This document shows, piece after piece, positions 1 through 6,283 of a stretch of DNA of 15,253 nt. This DNA comes from Armatimonadota bacterium (GTDB lineage Bacteria > Armatimonadota > Fimbriimonadia > Fimbriimonadales > Fimbriimonadaceae): contig JAEVZK010000116.1 in NCBI GenBank assembly GCA_023392285.1, positions 1 to 15,253 on the forward strand, in the 5' to 3' direction. Both the position numbers and the translations under genes were made by a program. Numbering within the stretch: the stretch's first letter is position 1; every line of letters begins with the position of its first letter. The notes under the pieces are model-generated. The model had not been told where the DNA came from. It did not search any database and saw nothing but the letters and a program-made list of their open reading frames with translations.

Positions 1-588
1 CTCTTCAGTTGCCGTGTGCTTCCTGATCCCACCTCGCTCCATGTCGTCGACCAATACGTCGATGTTGCCAGGGCTGCGGGAGGTACCGCAGATCGGGCAC
101 AGTTCGCACTAGCCCCTTCCGCATCGGCGATAGAAGAGATGAGGCAGAGGCTCCCAGAGACGTTCATTGTCGTCAATCCTGGGGCGGCATGGGCAATCAA
201 ACGTTGGCCAGCCGATAAGGTCGCCAGTTTCATCGACCTTGCCGCAGCCGAAAACATCTCCGTCGTCCTCATCGGTGGGAAAGGTGAAACAAGCGCCGAA
301 GAGGCGGCCAAGCTTGCCGGAGCGGAGGTCGTGAACCTTTCCGGCAAGACGGATTTGGAGCAGCTCATTGCCCTCATTTCACTCTCCCGTGCGCATGTGG
401 GCGGGGACACCGGCAGCACGCACATTGCGGCCGCCCTCGATGTACCCGCGATTGGGCTCTACTCGGCAACTCGCCCCGAAAGGTCTTGTCCTTACGGGCA
501 AATCGACCGCTGCATTTACCGTCCAGAAGGGCTCAGCCAAATAGAGGCCTCAGACGTCTTTGATAAAGTGATGGAGGCAATCGCATGA
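1..588 (+). CDS. Glycosyltransferase family 9 (heptosyltransferase-like), C-terminal part
   Basis: The frame is open from base 1, so the gene starts upstream. About 195 residues are visible, against about 340 in full GT9 proteins. The visible part is the C-terminal Rossmann half that binds the nucleotide sugar. It has the NPGAAW...KRWP segment (from about base 175) and the GGDTGSTHIAAALDVP signature (from base 400), which match the WaaC/WaaF type 'GxDTGxxHxxAAL' motif. GT9 enzymes transfer heptose from ADP-heptose to lipid A-core acceptors at the cytoplasmic face of the inner membrane. The next gene makes an ADP-heptose precursor, which supports a heptose donor. The internal GTG at base 16 is not a likely start, since the fold needs the N-terminal half. 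The exact acceptor cannot be read from sequence; other GT9 sugars are possible. Confidence 0.88.
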   Translation, partial: LFSCRVLPDPTSLHVVDQYVDVARAAGGTADRAQFALAPSASAIEEMRQRLPETFIVVNPGAAWAIKRWPADKVASFIDLAAAENISVVLIGGKGETSAEEAAKLAGAEVVNLSGKTDLEQLIALISLSRAHVGGDTGSTHIAAALDVPAIGLYSATRPERSCPYGQIDRCIYRPEGLSQIEASDVFDKVMEAIA

Positions 589-1031
589 CCTTGGAAGAGT
601 TCCTAGATCTGAGGCATGGGAAAAAGGTAGTGTTCACGAATGGCGTGTTCGACATCATTCATGCCGGTCACGTGCGCTACCTCGCCGAAGCGCGAGCTTT
701 GGGAGAGATGCTCGTCGTCGGAGTCAACTCAGATGACTCGGTAAGGCGTCTGGGCAAAGGCCCCAACCGCCCCGTCAACTCTCAGGAAGATCGGATGGAG
801 GTTTTGCGTGCTTTGCGGTCCGTGGACGCGACCATCGGCTTCGATGACGACACTCCCGAGCGGCTGATCCGCGCAATTCGCCCCCAAGTTCACGTGAAAG
901 GCGGAGATTATCGAATCGAGGACTTACCGGAGGCAAAGGCGGTGATGGAATACGGCGGCGAGGTCATTATCTTGCCCTTCCTAGCCGGCCGCTCGACCAC
1001 CCAAATTCTGGAGAGGCTTTCTCAAGATTGA
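585..1031 (+). CDS. rfaE2: D-glycero-beta-D-manno-heptose 1-phosphate adenylyltransferase
   Basis: This is a 148-residue stand-alone nucleotidyltransferase equivalent to the C-terminal domain of E. coli HldE. It adenylates heptose 1-phosphate to ADP-heptose in the cytosol, supplying LPS heptosyltransferases. The visible motifs are TNGVFDIIHAGH (residues 18-29, with the nucleotidyltransferase HxGH at 26-29), VKGGDY (104-109) and GRSTT (135-139), all typical of RfaE2/HldC. The length is normal for the split form, so the kinase (HldA) should be a separate gene elsewhere. The ATG overlaps the upstream stop as ATGA, and GGAGG at 573-577 lies 7 nt before it, so the start is well supported and translation is probably coupled. 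It sits between a GT9 transferase and a PIG-L deacetylase, as expected for an envelope-sugar operon. Confidence 0.93.
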   Translation: MTLEEFLDLRHGKKVVFTNGVFDIIHAGHVRYLAEARALGEMLVVGVNSDDSVRRLGKGPNRPVNSQEDRMEVLRALRSVDATIGFDDDTPERLIRAIRPQVHVKGGDYRIEDLPEAKAVMEYGGEVIILPFLAGRSTTQILERLSQD

Positions 1032-1759
1032 TTTTCGACCTGGACCCGACCTTGCGTTGGGCTTTCTGCATGACCCATCCCGACGATGAGATTTCAATCG
1101 GCGCGTGGATGAGGCGATTGCGGATGAACGGCAATCAAGTGTTCTTAAGCTGGACGCATAGCAATCCCATTCGAGAGGCAGAGGGACGCGCGGTTGCTGC
1201 CCTCCTCGACATACCAGCAGAAAACTTAAGATTTTGGGAGGCTCCAGACGGGGACGTCGTCTCCCATGTGGCCGATCTGATTCCAAAATTCCATGCGTGG
1301 TTCAAAGAGATCGAACCCGATCGCGTCTGTTGCGGAGCCTTCGAGCAAGGGCATGTCGATCATGACGCCACCAACTTCATCGTACACCAAGCCTTCAACG
1401 GCCCGGTATTTGAAATTCCCTTTTATCACACCTATCTCAGGCGCTTACAAACCATCAACCGCTTTGCCGACCCGCGCGGCCAAGAAGTGATCACACTGGA
1501 GACGCAAGAGAAGCAATTCAAAAAGCTGCTTGCGAAGCAGTACCCGAGCCAAAACATCTGGTCCGTGTTGCTCTGGTACGAAGTCTGGCAGCGATCTCGC
1601 CTGCGAATGGAGAACCTAATCGGCACCGAACGCATGCGCTTGCAGACCCATAAGAACTTTCTCGAGCCAAACGTCTCTCCAAAAATAAAAGGCCGAATCC
1701 TCGCCCATCCGACATGGCGTCGGTGGTCGGAGAAGATTCGGCCGCTTCTCTCAGCTTAA
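1028..1759 (+). CDS. PIG-L (LmbE-like) family zinc-dependent deacetylase
   Basis: This 243-residue protein has the PIG-L zinc motif HPDDE (residues 17-21), then SWTHSNPIREAE, and GHVDHDATN (108-116) supplying the third metal ligand. Family members remove N-acetyl groups from GlcNAc-containing glycolipids, mycothiol precursors or bacillithiol precursors. The start is a TTG overlapping the rfaE2 stop (TTGA), preceded by GGAGAGG at 1010-1016 with an 11-nt spacer. No ATG fits the conserved N-terminus before HPDDE. No signal peptide is seen, so the protein is probably cytosolic. Its position after heptosyltransferase and ADP-heptose genes suggests deacetylation of an envelope amino sugar, but that is inference. 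Its TAA overlaps the stop of the convergent DoxX gene in a shared TTAA at 1756-1759. Confidence 0.86.
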   Translation: MIFDLDPTLRWAFCMTHPDDEISIGAWMRRLRMNGNQVFLSWTHSNPIREAEGRAVAALLDIPAENLRFWEAPDGDVVSHVADLIPKFHAWFKEIEPDRVCCGAFEQGHVDHDATNFIVHQAFNGPVFEIPFYHTYLRRLQTINRFADPRGQEVITLETQEKQFKKLLAKQYPSQNIWSVLLWYEVWQRSRLRMENLIGTERMRLQTHKNFLEPNVSPKIKGRILAHPTWRRWSEKIRPLLSA

Positions 1760-2205
1760 CGGGAAAGGATCGGCTCCTGCTTCATCGACGCAGATTGCTC
1801 GCGCCGACGTGCGAGGATTGCATCGAGACTCCAAGGTCCAGCGCCCGCGAAAACATAGAACAAGAACAAGAAACAGTAGAGAACTGCTGGCTCCCCCTTA
1901 TTGGCAACCGGGAAGAGTGGGTAGCCACTCGGTGCGTGGAATTGAAAATACGCAACCGCCATTTGGCCAGCAGCGAGGAAAGCTGCAGGCCGGGTGAACA
2001 GCCCGAGGATAATCAAAATTCCCGCAACGAATTCGATCACTCCTCCCACGCCAAACTGACTCATCAGCGGTGGCTGCGGACCGGGGAAATTAAGAGCACC
2101 AAACAGCTTCTGGATACCGTGCTGCATAAACAAATAGCCAGCAACGATTCTCAAAAGGCTAAGAAAGCGCGGAGCCCACGTGTTATAGGTTGAATTTTGA
2201 TTCAT
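1756..2205 (-). CDS. DoxX family inner-membrane protein
   Basis: This 149-residue protein has four hydrophobic segments at about residues 11-30, 53-71, 73-90 and 107-125. It carries the DoxX-type pattern of a LLRIVAGYLFMQHGIQKLFG N-terminus, then GGVIEFVAGILIILGLFTRPAAF and a C-terminal membrane helix. DoxX proteins are small membrane proteins, some linked to redox or sulfur metabolism; their exact activity is mostly unknown. The ATG at 2205 is preferred over an upstream in-frame start at 2256 because AAGGAAAGA lies just before it and the conserved sequence begins here. It runs convergently into the PIG-L gene with overlapping stop codons and diverges from the DUF6766 gene. No partner enzyme is adjacent. 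Confidence 0.88.
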   Translation of the reverse strand: MNQNSTYNTWAPRFLSLLRIVAGYLFMQHGIQKLFGALNFPGPQPPLMSQFGVGGVIEFVAGILIILGLFTRPAAFLAAGQMAVAYFQFHAPSGYPLFPVANKGEPAVLYCFLFLFYVFAGAGPWSLDAILARRREQSASMKQEPILSR

Positions 2206-2210
2206 ACTGT

Positions 2211-2219
2211 TCTTTCCTT
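2211..2219 (-). promoter_or_regulatory. Ribosome binding site of the DoxX gene
   Basis: On the minus strand AAGGAAAGA precedes the ATG at 2205 by 5 nt. It selects this ATG over the longer in-frame start at 2256. It also contrasts with the DUF6766, GH92, nuclease, prenyl synthase and DUF1015 genes in this window, where a -10-like element takes the place of a Shine-Dalgarno sequence. Confidence 0.55.
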
Positions 2220-2323
2220 CAGACCTCAGATTGGAAGTCAATGCCCTTTCGCGCAACTTGAATGTCCCCTGAGAGTTCTAAATTTTCAACGTACAATTGG
2301 GGCAAGTTGTTGCAGAGACAATG

Positions 2324-2337
2324 TTTGTCGATACAAA
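2324..2337. promoter_or_regulatory. Small palindrome in the DoxX/DUF6766 divergent spacer
   Basis: TTTGT-CGAT-ACAAA is a 5-bp inverted repeat with a 4-bp centre. It lies 10 nt upstream of the DUF6766 extended -10 element, about where a regulator could touch either divergent gene. It is short and AT-rich, so chance is a serious alternative. The rest of the 157-bp spacer shows no clear -35/-10 pair for DoxX. Confidence 0.2.
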
Positions 2338-2347
2338 TAAATTGGAA

Positions 2348-2356
2348 TGTTAATCT
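2348..2356 (+). promoter_or_regulatory. Extended -10 promoter (TGTTAATCT) of DUF6766 gene
   Basis: TGT-TAATCT fits an extended -10 element (TGn followed by TAnnnT). It ends 6 nt before the TTG start at 2363, which would put the transcription start on the start codon. No convincing -35 or Shine-Dalgarno is present. It shares the pattern TGNTANNCT with other unit-leading genes in the window. Confidence 0.55.
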
Positions 2357-2362
2357 ATAGAG

Positions 2363-3016
2363 TTGAAGAAAATCAGCTTTTTTCGGCGGAACGGCTTGTC
2401 CGTCGCCTGCTTCGCGTTGTTCTTCCTGAGCCTGATCGGGCACGTCTGGTCCGGTTGGGCTAAGTTCAACAATGACCAGCAGGAGAAGGGGCAAGCCTCG
2501 GTCAGCCTAGTCCACTTCTTAGGATCAGGCGATTTCATGGAAACCCTGTTCGAGAACTGGGAGAGTGAGTTCCTGCAAATGGGTATCTACGTGGTCCTCA
2601 CCGCGATGCTATTCCAGCTGGGCAGCCCCGAGTCCAAGAAGCCTGACGATTCACCCCCAACCGAGCCGAAAATCCGGAAAGATTCGCCTTGGCCGGTGAA
2701 GAAGGGTGGATTCGTCGCGAAGCTTTATGCCCACTCGTTATCGGTCAGTCTCCTTCTCCTTTTTGTCCTCTCGTTCACCCTGCACGTGATCGGCGGGGCC
2801 CGCGCACACAATGAGAAAGCCGTCGAGGAGCATCGGCCGACGATGACCATCACGGAGTTCGCCGGGTCTTCCGAACTTTGGTATCAATCCTTCCAAAACT
2901 GGCAGAGCGAATTCCTTTCGATCGGCCTGATCGTGGTGCTCAGCATCTATTTCCGAGAGCGCGGATCTTCCCAATCGAAAGCTGTTGAAGCGCCTCACAG
3001 CGAAACCGGCTCCTGA
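2363..3016 (+). CDS. DUF6766 family membrane protein with internal duplication
   Basis: This 217-residue protein has four hydrophobic segments at about residues 11-32, 73-87, 124-145 and 186-198. It is two similar halves: each has a membrane helix, a polar stretch, then a signature seen as FENWESEFLQMGIYVVL (64-80) and FQNWQSEFLSIGLIVVL (177-193). This matches DUF6766 as I know it; its function is unknown. Between the halves lies a charged, Pro-rich linker (residues 88-116). The TTG start is forced: an in-frame TAA lies at 2351-2353, and the first internal ATG comes only after the first helix. It diverges from the DoxX gene and precedes the GH92 gene by 51 bp, though GH92 seems to have its own promoter. 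Confidence 0.8.
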   Translation: MKKISFFRRNGLSVACFALFFLSLIGHVWSGWAKFNNDQQEKGQASVSLVHFLGSGDFMETLFENWESEFLQMGIYVVLTAMLFQLGSPESKKPDDSPPTEPKIRKDSPWPVKKGGFVAKLYAHSLSVSLLLLFVLSFTLHVIGGARAHNEKAVEEHRPTMTITEFAGSSELWYQSFQNWQSEFLSIGLIVVLSIYFRERGSSQSKAVEAPHSETGS

Positions 3017-3051
3017 ACAGGCTGAGGTTCAGGTTCAAAGCAACCAAAATC

Positions 3052-3060
3052 AGTTAAACT
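3052..3060 (+). promoter_or_regulatory. -10-like element (AGTTAAACT) of the GH92 gene
   Basis: AGT-TAAACT ends 7 nt before the ATG at 3068. It differs from the TGNTANNCT pattern only at the first base, and its last eight bases equal those of the copy before the nuclease gene. No Shine-Dalgarno precedes the ATG. A direct repeat AGGTTC-AGGTTC at 3025-3036 lies where a -35 or activator site would fall. Confidence 0.45.
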
Positions 3061-3067
3061 TCGCCAG

Positions 3068-5740
3068 ATGCCCTTTCCACGCTTGCTCAGCCTGTCCGCG
3101 CTCGCCCTGACCTCTCTCGCTTTCGCGCAAACTCGGCCTCTCGACTATGTAAATCCGTTCGTTGGGACCGATGGGCATGGCCACACTTTCCCAGGAGCTA
3201 CCACTCCCTTCGGTATGGTTCAGCTGAGCCCCGACACTCGAACCGACACGTGGGACGGCTGTTCTGGCTACCACTACAGCGACAAGACGATTCTTGGATT
3301 CAGCCATACCCATCTTGCTGGAACCGGAGTTGGCTGCCTCGGCGACGTCCTCTTGATGCCATCCATCGGCACCGCAGGCGCTAAGTCCGCGTTCTCTCAT
3401 GACGACGAAGAGGCAAAGCCCGGCTACTACCGGGTCTTCCTCAAAGATCCGGGGATTAATGCTGAGTTGACCGCCACCCCTCATGCCGGAATGCACCGCT
3501 ACACCTTCCCGGCAAGCGAAGACGGCACCGTGCTCATCGACTTGAATCACGGAATCATGAACGACACGACCGGCACCTCGCTTGAGCAAGTCGACGATCA
3601 TACGTTGAAGGGTTATCGCATGTCGAGCGGCTGGGGCGGTCCGCGCGTCGTCTACTTCTACCTCCAGGCATCCAAGCCCTGGAAGAAGCTCGATTGGAAT
3701 AGCGGAGATGGAAAAGGCTGGATCCATTTCGAAACCCGATCCGGCGAGAAGGTGCAATTCAAGGTCGGGATTTCCGCTACCGGAGCAGAGGGGGCCGCGA
3801 ACAACTTGAAAACCGAGATTCCTGGCTGGGATTTCGACGCCGTACGGCGTAAAGCCGAAGAGGCTTGGAATGCAGCGCTCTCCCGAGTCGAGGTGAAGTC
3901 CGACGATAGGGACGCTCTGGAGACTTTTTATACCAACGCCTACCTCTGCTATCTGGCGCCAAATCTTTTCAACGATGCCGATAACGCCTACCTCGGAATG
4001 GATCGAAACGTCCACCGTGGTGCTAGTTTTCAGAATTACAGCACCTTCTCGCTTTGGGATACCTTCCGGGCGCTTCATCCGCTGCTGACGATCACCCAGC
4101 CCGAGCGAGTGTCTGACATGACGTCGTCCCTCGTCGCCGAGTTCAACGAGTCCAAATATTCTTCCACTCCCGTCTGGCCGCTCTGGGGTAACGAAACGTG
4201 GTGCATGATCGGCTATCACTCGGTACCCGTGATCGTCGACGCCTATTTCAAGGGCCTCCTCGGACCTTCCGCGGAATCTGCCTATCAGGCGATCAAACGC
4301 ACCGCGATGAACGACCGGTTTGGGCTCGACAGCTACCGCAAACTCGGCTGGGTCGCCTCCCGTTCGGGAGAGCAGGCAACCTCCAAGACGATCGAATACT
4401 CGGTCGACGATTGGTGTATCGCAAGGATGGCCGAGGCCCTTGGCCACCGAGAAGATGCCGAACTGTTTTACCGGCGCAGCGCGAACTACCGAAACCTATT
4501 CGATCAGACGACGCGACTCTTCCGCGGAAGAAAAGCCGATGGCCGCTGGCGCAGCCCGTTCGATCAACTTGGGCTCGTCGGCGATGAGTACACCGAAGCC
4601 GATGCCTGGCAGTATGCCTTTACCGTCCAACACGACGTGCCGGGCATGATCTCTCTTTACGGAGGCGCCAACAGATTCATCGACCGAATGGATGAAATGT
4701 TCGCCAACGATGCGCCGATCCATACCAACATTCCCGACATCACCGGCAGAATCGGCCAGTACGCACAAGGCAACGAGCAGTGCCACCACCAGGCCTACCT
4801 GTATGTTTACGCGGGCGCAGCCTACAAGACCCAGGCGGCAATCGCGAAAATCAGAAACTTCTACACCAACAAGCCCGATGGACAGATCGGCAACAACGAT
4901 TGCGGCCAGATGTCCGCTTGGTACGTGTTCAGCGCGCTCGGCTTCTACCCGGTGAATCCCGCCGCCGGGATTTACATTATTGGTACACCCGCCTATCCCA
5001 GCGCAACCGTGAACTTGCCGAACGGCAAAACCTTTACCGTTACGGCTCAAAACCTCACTTCGGAGAACATCTACGTCCAGTCAGCTTCCCTCAACGGAAA
5101 GCCGATCAAGCGTGCTTGGCTGACCCACAAAGAGGTCACCGACGGCGGCAGCCTGGCTTTTGTCATGGGTCCACGTCCAAACATCCGATGGGGCACTGAG
5201 CGACCACCGGCAACCATGCCGAAAGGCTTCAAGTATCAAGACTTGCCTCAGGGTGCAGACGATAAGCCAGTGGTGCTCACCCTCCCAATCCGAATCGTCT
5301 GCGGCTCCGATGACCCGGCCGGAAATTTCATCCCCGATCCGAACATCGTGGAAGGCTCCACGGCTCACGCGAACGTCAAAGTCGACACGTCTGTCGAGAA
5401 CGCCGCTCCCGAGGAGGTCTACCGAAGCGAGCGCTATGGTCAAGATTTCACCTATCGCTTCCAAGTTCCGGCTGGAAAGTACACCGTTCGACTGCATTTC
5501 GCAGAAGTCTTTGATAATGCCGCCGGAATGCGTGTCGAAAAGATTGCAATCAACGGCACTCCCGTCCTGGCAAAATTCGATATCTTCACCGAGGCGGGCG
5601 GCATGAACAAGGCCTTGGTTCGCACGTTCAAAGACATTGCTCCCGACGCCAGCGGTCACATCAACATCCGAATTCAGGCCGAACCTGATAGCCCCGATCA
5701 AAATGCCAAGATCAGCGGAATCGAAATCTTGCCTGGATAA
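3068..5740 (+). CDS. Secreted GH92 alpha-mannosidase with C-terminal malectin domain
   Basis: This 890-residue protein begins with a signal peptide (residues 1-20, cleavage after AFA). The GH92 region covers about residues 23-715, with VNPFVGTDGHGHTFPGATTPFGM near the N-terminus, then GNEQCHHQAYLYVYAG, where Glu570 aligns by motif with the GH92 general acid, and GNNDCGQMSAWYVFSALGF (from 608). GH92 enzymes are calcium-dependent exo-alpha-mannosidases acting on N-glycans or mannans. The family usually reads GNEPSHH, so Gln and Cys here are unusual. Residues 741-890 form a malectin-like carbohydrate-binding domain (IRIVCGS, YTVRLHFAE, ISGIEILPG). The product is probably exported to the periplasm or outside to trim mannosides. 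A small Cys-rich gene follows 39 bp later; no sugar transporter or other glycosidase is nearby. Confidence 0.93.
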   Translation: MPFPRLLSLSALALTSLAFAQTRPLDYVNPFVGTDGHGHTFPGATTPFGMVQLSPDTRTDTWDGCSGYHYSDKTILGFSHTHLAGTGVGCLGDVLLMPSIGTAGAKSAFSHDDEEAKPGYYRVFLKDPGINAELTATPHAGMHRYTFPASEDGTVLIDLNHGIMNDTTGTSLEQVDDHTLKGYRMSSGWGGPRVVYFYLQASKPWKKLDWNSGDGKGWIHFETRSGEKVQFKVGISATGAEGAANNLKTEIPGWDFDAVRRKAEEAWNAALSRVEVKSDDRDALETFYTNAYLCYLAPNLFNDADNAYLGMDRNVHRGASFQNYSTFSLWDTFRALHPLLTITQPERVSDMTSSLVAEFNESKYSSTPVWPLWGNETWCMIGYHSVPVIVDAYFKGLLGPSAESAYQAIKRTAMNDRFGLDSYRKLGWVASRSGEQATSKTIEYSVDDWCIARMAEALGHREDAELFYRRSANYRNLFDQTTRLFRGRKADGRWRSPFDQLGLVGDEYTEADAWQYAFTVQHDVPGMISLYGGANRFIDRMDEMFANDAPIHTNIPDITGRIGQYAQGNEQCHHQAYLYVYAGAAYKTQAAIAKIRNFYTNKPDGQIGNNDCGQMSAWYVFSALGFYPVNPAAGIYIIGTPAYPSATVNLPNGKTFTVTAQNLTSENIYVQSASLNGKPIKRAWLTHKEVTDGGSLAFVMGPRPNIRWGTERPPATMPKGFKYQDLPQGADDKPVVLTLPIRIVCGSDDPAGNFIPDPNIVEGSTAHANVKVDTSVENAAPEEVYRSERYGQDFTYRFQVPAGKYTVRLHFAEVFDNAAGMRVEKIAINGTPVLAKFDIFTEAGGMNKALVRTFKDIAPDASGHINIRIQAEPDSPDQNAKISGIEILPG

Positions 5741-5779
5741 TTGTTTGAACGAGTAGGGTGGTGGCGGCCACTCACCAAC

Positions 5780-6283
5780 ATGGCACGTACCATATTGGAC
5801 CAAGTGAAGGTCGCCACTCCCTGCCACGCCTCGTGGGCGGAGATGTCGGGCGATCACCGTGAGAGGCACTGCGCCAGCTGCAATCTCACGGTCTATAACA
5901 TCTCTGACATGACCACAGCCGATGCCGAAGCCTTTCTGCAAAGCCGTGTCGGAAGAACGTGTGTTCGCTTCTACCGTCGGGCAGACGGCACGATTCTTAC
6001 GCGCGACTGCCCGGTTGGACTTGCCGCGTTACGACGGCGTGTCGCATCGCTTGCGGTTCGGATCAGTGCCGTTGCGTTCACGGCCTTGAGCTTCCTCTAT
6101 AAGCCGAGCGCCTCCACCGCCGACACCGCGAACAATCCACCCAAAGCGCACGAGAATGTGCCCTTGATGGGTAAGGTGGCCGTATCTTCATATGCGATGG
6201 GCGCGATAGCTTCGCCTCCCCCAGATTCCCAGGTGGAGATGGGAGAAATGCCTGTGAGAGTTGGGCAGAATGGCCGTCAGTGA
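5780..6283 (+). CDS. Cys-rich conserved protein of unknown function (CVRFYRR...DCPVG family)
   Basis: This 167-residue protein belongs to a family I recognise only by pattern: PC...W..M.GD..ERHC..C...VYN.S.MT, then GRTCVRFYRRADGTILTRDCPVG. Its five cysteines are at residues 15, 31, 34, 61 and 77. The CxxC pair plus others could bind a metal or a cluster, which is inference. A short hydrophobic segment (about 92-107) follows and may be a membrane anchor, then a Pro-rich, low-complexity tail with repeated Met-Gly. The ATG at 5780 is chosen because the conserved region starts there; an in-frame TTG at 5741 would add 13 atypical residues. It probably shares the GH92 transcript (39-bp gap). Its end overlaps the convergent nuclease gene by 7 bp. 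Confidence 0.7.
   Translation: MARTILDQVKVATPCHASWAEMSGDHRERHCASCNLTVYNISDMTTADAEAFLQSRVGRTCVRFYRRADGTILTRDCPVGLAALRRRVASLAVRISAVAFTALSFLYKPSASTADTANNPPKAHENVPLMGKVAVSSYAMGAIASPPPDSQVEMGEMPVRVGQNGRQ

Noticed and set aside
3050..4447. A long minus-strand frame opposite the GH92 gene
   Set aside because: It is antisense to clear GH92 motifs, has composition typical of a mirror frame and shows no recognisable domain.
5741..5779. TTG at 5741 as start of the Cys-rich protein
   Set aside because: It begins directly at the GH92 stop, has no ribosome site and adds 13 residues unlike the family N-terminus. The ATG at 5780 fits better.
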